Assembly (NCBI RefSeq): GCF_021228125.1
Contig: NZ_JAJQQS010000022.1
Coordinates: forward strand, 1 to 64,000
Reading direction: 5' to 3'
Length of the DNA: 64,000 nt
Source of the DNA: Streptomyces albireticuli
GTDB lineage: Bacteria; Actinomycetota; Actinomycetes; Streptomycetales; Streptomycetaceae
A program made the position numbers and the translations under genes. The first letter of the stretch is position 1. Every line of letters starts with the position of its first letter. Below are positions 57,713-64,000 of the stretch, in pieces. The notes under the pieces are model-generated. The model made no database searches. It saw only the letters and a list, made by a program, of their open reading frames with translations, and had not been told where the DNA came from.

Positions 57713-59692
57713 ATGACTCCCTCCTCCTCGCCCTCCCTCGCCGACCTGCTCCACGCCGCCGTCACCGCCGTCGGCGGCACCGAGCGGCCCGGCCAGGTCA
57801 CCATGGCCGAAGCCGTCGCCGAAGCCGTCGACGGCGGTGACCACCTGCTGGTGCAGGCCGGCACCGGCACCGGCAAGTCCCTCGGCTATCTGGTGCCCGC
57901 CCTGGCCCACGGCGAGCGCGTGGTCGTCGCGACCGCCACGCTCGCGCTCCAGCGCCAGCTCGTCGAGCGCGACCTTCCGCGCACGGTCGACGCCCTCCAG
58001 CCGCTGCTGCGCCGCCGTCCGCAGTACGCCATGCTCAAGGGCCGGTCGAACTACCTGTGCCTGCACCGGCTCCACGAGGGAGTGCCGCAGGAGGAGGAAG
58101 AGGGCCTCTTCGACCCCTTCGAGGCCGCGGCGCCGACCAGCAAGCTGGGCAAGGACCTGCTGCGTCTGCGCGACTGGTCGGACGAGACCGAGACCGGTGA
58201 TCGTGACGACCTCACCCCCGGGGTCTCCGACAAGGCCTGGTCCCAGGTCTCCGTGACCTCCCGCGAGTGCCTGGGCGCGTCCAAGTGCGCGTACGGCGCG
58301 GAGTGCTTCGCCGAGGCGGCGCGCGAGCGCGCCAAGCTCGCCGATGTCGTGGTCACCAACCACGCCCTCCTCGCCATCGACGCGATCGAGGGCGCCCCGG
58401 TGCTCCCCAGCCATGAGGTGCTGATCGTCGACGAGGCCCATGAGCTGGTCTCCCGGGTCACCGGCGTCGCCACCGGCGAGCTCACCCCGGGCCAGGTCAA
58501 CCGGGCGGTGCGCCGCGCGGCCAAGCTGGTCGACGAGAAGGCGGCGGACGGCCTCCAGACGGCCGCCGAGGGCTTCGAGCGGCTGATGGAGCTGGCGCTG
58601 CCGGGCCGCCTGGAGGAGCTTCCGGAGGATCTCGAGTACGCCCTGGCGGCGTTGCGCGACGCCGCTCGTACGGTGATCACCTGCATCGGCAACACCCGCG
58701 ACAAGTCCGTCCAGGACGAGGACGCCGTCCGTAAGCAGGCCCTCGCCGCCGTGGAGAGCATCCACACCGTCGCCGAGCGCATCGTCGAGGGCTCCGAGTA
58801 CGACGTCGTCTGGTACGAGCGCCACGACCGCTTCGGCGCGTACCTGCGCGTCGCCCCGCTCACGGTGTCGGGCCTGCTGAGGGAGAAGCTCTTCGCCGAG
58901 CGCTCCGTGGTCCTGACCTCCGCCACGCTGAAGCTCGGCGGCGACTTCAACGGCGTGGGTGCCTCCCTGGGCCTCGCGCCGGAGGGCACCGGCGGCGCGG
59001 ACGTCCCGCAGTGGAAGGGCGTCGACGTCGGATCGCCCTTCGACTACCCCAAGCAGGGGATCCTCTACGTGGCCCGGCACCTCTCCCAGCCCGGCCGGGA
59101 GGGCAGCCGCACGGACATGCTCGACGAGCTGGCCGAGCTGGTGGAGGCCGCCGGCGGTCGCACGCTGGGGCTGTTCTCCTCGATGCGCGCCGCCCAGGCG
59201 GCCGCGGAGGCACTGCGCGGGCGGCTCGACACGCCGATCCTGCTCCAGGGCGAGGAGACCCTCGGCGAGCTCATCCGGAATTTCGCCGCCGACGCCCGCA
59301 CCTGTCTGTTCGGCACCCTGTCGCTGTGGCAGGGGGTGGACGTGCCGGGGCCGAGCTGCCAGCTCGTCGTGATGGACCGGGTGCCCTTCCCGCGTCCCGA
59401 CGATCCGCTGATGAGCGCCCGCCAGAAGGCCGTGGAGGAGGCCGGCGGCAACGGCTTCATGTCCGTCGCCGCGACCCACGCGGCGCTGCTGATGGCCCAG
59501 GGCGCGGGCCGGCTCGTAAGGGCCTCGGGGGACCGGGGCGTCGTGGCGGTGCTCGACCCCCGGCTGGCCACCGCCCGCTACGGCAGCTTCCTGCGGGCGT
59601 CGATGCCGGACTTCTGGTACACCACGGACCGTAATCAGGTGCGCCGCTCGCTGGCCGCGATCGACGCGGCGGCCAAGGCCGAGGAGAAGTAG
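57713..59692 (+). CDS. DinG/XPD-like iron-sulfur DNA helicase
   Basis: This 659-residue superfamily 2 helicase has Walker A QAGTGTGKSLGY, motif II VDEAHEL and motif VI QGAGRLVR. Cysteines in NYLCLHRL and in SRECLGASKCAYGAECF fit the four ligands of the 4Fe-4S cluster found in DinG and XPD. Such helicases unwind 5'-3' and resolve R-loops, G-quadruplexes and damaged forks. The N-terminal exonuclease domain of Firmicute DinG is absent. A damage-type promoter lies immediately upstream. It is followed by convergent lexA. Confidence 0.9.
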   Translation: MTPSSSPSLADLLHAAVTAVGGTERPGQVTMAEAVAEAVDGGDHLLVQAGTGTGKSLGYLVPALAHGERVVVATATLALQRQLVERDLPRTVDALQPLLRRRPQYAMLKGRSNYLCLHRLHEGVPQEEEEGLFDPFEAAAPTSKLGKDLLRLRDWSDETETGDRDDLTPGVSDKAWSQVSVTSRECLGASKCAYGAECFAEAARERAKLADVVVTNHALLAIDAIEGAPVLPSHEVLIVDEAHELVSRVTGVATGELTPGQVNRAVRRAAKLVDEKAADGLQTAAEGFERLMELALPGRLEELPEDLEYALAALRDAARTVITCIGNTRDKSVQDEDAVRKQALAAVESIHTVAERIVEGSEYDVVWYERHDRFGAYLRVAPLTVSGLLREKLFAERSVVLTSATLKLGGDFNGVGASLGLAPEGTGGADVPQWKGVDVGSPFDYPKQGILYVARHLSQPGREGSRTDMLDELAELVEAAGGRTLGLFSSMRAAQAAAEALRGRLDTPILLQGEETLGELIRNFAADARTCLFGTLSLWQGVDVPGPSCQLVVMDRVPFPRPDDPLMSARQKAVEEAGGNGFMSVAATHAALLMAQGAGRLVRASGDRGVVAVLDPRLATARYGSFLRASMPDFWYTTDRNQVRRSLAAIDAAAKAEEK

Positions 59693-59700
59693 CGGAGCGG

Positions 59701-59730
59701 CGTGCGGCCCCGGCGCGCCGGGGCCGCACG
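59701..59730. terminator. Terminator after the DinG-like gene
   Basis: A perfect 13-bp stem (59701-59713 with 59718-59730) closes on CGCG, 8 nt after the helicase stop. Confidence 0.82.
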
Positions 59731-59781
59731 TACGGATCGGGATGCCGGGCGCGTGTCCACCGCGCCCGGCGGGGTACAGCA

Positions 59782-59815
59782 GGGCCCCGGAACCGGCGCA
59801 GTGGTTCCGGGGCCC
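59782..59815 (-). terminator. Terminator after lexA
   Basis: GGGCCCCGGAACC (59782-59794) pairs with GGTTCCGGGGCCC (59803-59815) across an 8-nt loop, just beyond the lexA stop. Confidence 0.82.
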
Positions 59816-59832
59816 GGTCTTACGACGCTCCT

Positions 59833-60618
59833 TCAGACGCGGCGCAGCACCGCCACCACCTTGCCGAGGATGGTGGCCTCGTCGCCGGGGATGGGCTGGT
59901 AGGCGGCGTTGTGCGGGAGCAGCCACACATGGCCGTCCTCGCGCTTGAAACGCTTGACCGTGGCCTCGCCGTCGAGCATCGCGGCCACGATATCGCCGTT
60001 CTCCGCTACGGGCTGGCGGCGCACCGTCACCCAGTCACCGTCACAGATGGCGGCTTCGATCATGGAGTCGCCGACCACCTTCAGGACGAACAGCTCACCG
60101 TCGCCGACGAGCTGCCGGGGGAGGGGGAAGACGTCCTCGACGGACTCCTCGGCCAGGATCGGACCACCGGCGGCGATCCGGCCGACCAGCGGGACGTACG
60201 AGGCGGCGGGCTTGCCGGTGGTGTCGGTCGGCTGGGTGCTGGGCTGATCGGAGCCGCGCACCTCGTACGCCCGGGGGCGGTGCGGGTCGCGGCGGAGGAA
60301 CCCCTTGCGCTCCAGCGCCATGAGCTGATGGGCCACGGAGGAGGTGCTCGACAGCCCCACCGCCTGGCCGATCTCGCGCATCGACGGTGGGTATCCCCGG
60401 CGCTGGACGGAGTCCCTGATCACTTCGATGACCCGCCGCTGCCGGTCGGTGAGTCCCGAGCTGTCCGCCCGGATTCCTGGAGGTCGTCCGGGAAGGGCGC
60501 GAGCGGGCTTCTGCCCCTCGGCGGTCATGGCTGCGTCATTCATCGGGTGTGCCTGGTCGAGTCGGTTCTGGGAGCGGTCCTGGGCGGTGATGGTGGCGCT
60601 GTCTGCGGTGGTGGTCAC
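59833..60618 (-). CDS. lexA: SOS repressor LexA
   Basis: This 261-residue repressor has a variable N-terminal tail (1-45), a winged helix (about 50-120, LTDRQRRVIEVIRDSVQRRGYPPSMREIGQAVGL with recognition helix STSSVAHQLMALERKG) and the S24 peptidase-like domain. Self-cleavage falls at Ala150-Gly151 in RIAAGGP; the catalytic dyad is Ser185 in GDSMIEA and Lys222 in TVKRFK. The start is GTG 60618, with GAGAGGGG upstream. A LexA box overlaps its promoter, so it is autoregulated. A LexA-box-like site also precedes recA. Confidence 0.95.
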   Translation of the reverse strand: MTTTADSATITAQDRSQNRLDQAHPMNDAAMTAEGQKPARALPGRPPGIRADSSGLTDRQRRVIEVIRDSVQRRGYPPSMREIGQAVGLSSTSSVAHQLMALERKGFLRRDPHRPRAYEVRGSDQPSTQPTDTTGKPAASYVPLVGRIAAGGPILAEESVEDVFPLPRQLVGDGELFVLKVVGDSMIEAAICDGDWVTVRRQPVAENGDIVAAMLDGEATVKRFKREDGHVWLLPHNAAYQPIPGDEATILGKVVAVLRRV

Positions 60619-60654
60619 GTCGGCCCCTCTCGAAATGTTCTCCCTAGCTGGACA

Positions 60655-60695
60655 ACGGTAGTTGCTTTCGAAAGGTTGCGCCAAACACACGTTCG
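60655..60695 (-). promoter_or_regulatory. lexA promoter with overlapping LexA box
   Basis: On the minus strand TTGGCG (60684-60679) and TACCGT (60660-60655) are 18 nt apart. CGAACGTGTGTTTG (60695-60682) matches the LexA box CGAAC-N4-GTTCG with one change in the second core half site, and overlaps the -35. Confidence 0.75.
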
Positions 60696-61005
60696 AGTGA
60701 AATATCGAAGATTGGCTGACGCGATCAGGCGAGAGGGTGTACGGCCGAAGATCAATTCGGGCTATTACGGTACCCTTCGGTGCGAAGTCCGGACGGCCGT
60801 GCCGGCCCCGCGGGCCCCGACGAGCGGGTGGCCGCACGGGCCGCGGGCGGTGGTGCGGCGTCCCGGAAATGCCGTTCCGCTGCCTCTTCCAGTGTGTCAT
60901 CAGCGTGTCACGGATGCCCCCACCGGGCCCTTTCCGGGGCGTCTCCCGTAGGGTCGGAATCCGTCCGTGGTGTTCGACACGCGTCCGGCGCGCTTGACCC
61001 CCCGG

Positions 61006-61019
61006 CACCAGATCTAGTG
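61006..61019. promoter_or_regulatory. NrdR-box candidate upstream of nrdR
   Basis: CACCAGATCTAGTG is one base short of a perfect 14-bp palindrome and resembles the NrdR box (acaCwAtATaTwGtgt). It follows a TTGACC (60994-60999) about 170 bp before nrdR. NrdR boxes usually come in pairs; a second good copy was not found. A TATGCT at 61095-61100 is a possible nearer -10. Confidence 0.5.
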
Positions 61020-61188
61020 GTTTGATGGGCGTCGGCTACCCACCGGTTGTGGTCGAAGAGCCTCGGCTGGTCATCTCCGGTCGCGGTCATCGCCTATGCT
61101 GGGAGCTGCTTCGCAAGGGCCCGAACGAGGGGCCCGGTGAAGCCGGAGATCGTGCACAGTCTTATGAGGGTGAGGAGGGTGGAGAGCC

Positions 61189-61704
61189 ATGCACTGCCCC
61201 TTCTGCAGGCACCCCGACAGCCGAGTGGTCGACAGCCGGACCACCGATGACGGTTGCTCGATCCGCAGGCGCCGCCAGTGCCCCGACTGCTCCCGCCGGT
61301 TCACGACGGTAGAGACAGCGTCACTGATGGTGATCAAGCGCAGCGGGGTCACCGAGCCCTTCAGCCGCACCAAGGTCATCTCCGGCGTGCGCAAGGCGTG
61401 CCAGGGCCGCCCCGTCACGGAGGACGCCCTGGCGAAGCTGGGTCAGCGGGTGGAGGAGGCGGTGCGCGCCACGGGTAGCGCAGAGCTCTCGACGCACGAC
61501 GTCGGCCTCGCCATACTCGGCCCCCTCCGGGACCTCGACCTCGTCGCCTATCTGCGGTTCGCGTCCGTGTACCAGGCCTTCGACTCGCTCGAGGACTTCG
61601 AGGCGGCCGTCGCGGAGCTCCGCGAGCAGCGGCCCGTCACCACCACCGCCGGCGAGCGCGACGGGGACCCCGGGGTCCCCGCACCCGCCACGGCCGCCGA
61701 ATAG
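61189..61704 (+). CDS. nrdR: Ribonucleotide reductase repressor NrdR
   Basis: This 171-residue regulator has an N-terminal zinc ribbon (CPFC at residues 3-6 and CPDC near 31-34) and an ATP-cone (about 48-138) with VIKRSGVTEPFSRTKVISGVRKACQGRP. It senses ATP/dATP and represses reductase genes. A long purine-rich site (GAGGAGGGTGGAGAG) precedes the ATG. nrdJ follows after 117 bp on the same strand, as in other Streptomyces, so the repressor probably controls this operon. The C-terminal 30 residues are Ala/Pro/Asp-rich. Confidence 0.95.
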   Translation: MHCPFCRHPDSRVVDSRTTDDGCSIRRRRQCPDCSRRFTTVETASLMVIKRSGVTEPFSRTKVISGVRKACQGRPVTEDALAKLGQRVEEAVRATGSAELSTHDVGLAILGPLRDLDLVAYLRFASVYQAFDSLEDFEAAVAELREQRPVTTTAGERDGDPGVPAPATAAE

Positions 61705-61821
61705 CGCGGCGACACATACAGAGACCTGCCCGGCGCGCCTCGCGCCCCGGGTGAAAGACAGACATCCGCGCCACGGAAGAATTAGGCGCATTAGGGCGTT
61801 TTGCCCGTAGAGGGAGGCGGC

Positions 61822-64000
<2,179 letters not shown>

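Noticed and set aside
61705..61821. Cobalamin riboswitch before nrdJ
   Set aside because: The 117-nt spacer has a GC-rich hairpin but no B12-box sequence or room for the conserved fold.

Overview
The window is a piece of a high-GC actinobacterial chromosome, almost certainly a Streptomyces. The evidence is the strong third-position G/C bias, frequent GTG starts, the OsaC/OsaA/OsaB osmotic-stress set, a ClgR ending in Ala-Ala, RshA, the gluABCD/GluR-GluK locus and nrdRJ. From memory, the gene order resembles the conserved core of the S. coelicolor chromosome between osaC and nrdJ. No insertion sequence, prophage, integrase or CRISPR array was seen, so this looks like vertically inherited core with small accessory inserts.

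Layout. (1) 1-1126: end of an rRNA operon (5S), a degenerate DegT-type aminotransferase and tRNA-Thr(GGT). (2) 1184-10533: osaC divergent from osaA-osaB, a signalling set built from an RsbW-like/PP2C protein, a giant HAMP-repeat hybrid kinase and a response regulator. (3) 10638-18399: ftsK, a RodZ-like protein, rimO-pgsA-cinA with overlapping starts and stops, clgR and dps. (4) 18825-29476: DNA maintenance genes (Nei-type glycosylase, Lhr helicase, recA-recX) with a squalene-cyclase-like protein, DUF3046 and an AI-2E-type exporter between them. (5) 29789-32720: a sulfur operon (cysteine dioxygenase, rhodanese) preceded by a cysteine-rich leader peptide, downstream of an FAD monooxygenase. (6) 33004-40002: gluABCD glutamate importer, its divergent two-component system GluR-GluK and an orphan TAXI receptor. 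(7) 40177-51416: miaB, a MEMO/LigB-like protein, two small proteins, miaA, dapF, rshA, an M1 peptidase and hflX. (8) 51555-57448: a trypsin-like lipoprotein and a three-gene NIS siderophore module. (9) 57713-64000: a DinG-like helicase, lexA, nrdR and nrdJ, the last cut by the window edge.

Two themes tie the window together. The first is DNA damage and dNTP supply: recA, recX, lexA, lhr, nei, the DinG-like helicase and nrdRJ lie here. Three of them (recA, lhr, dinG-like) carry the same promoter motif, TGTCAGTG plus a -10 at fixed spacing, which matches the LexA-independent damage promoter known from actinobacteria. recA also has a LexA-box-like site and lexA has its own box. The second is leaderless expression: many genes have a -10 hexamer 6-7 nt before the start codon and no Shine-Dalgarno sequence, including the 28-residue cysteine leader ahead of cysteine dioxygenase.

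The most notable candidates for little-described biology are the leaderless Cys-leader attenuator in front of a cysteine-degrading operon, the damage-promoter set, an orphan TAXI receptor beside GluR-GluK, an 11-bp-phased direct repeat in front of gluR, and an RshA whose hydrolase motifs are intact while its synthetase motifs look eroded.
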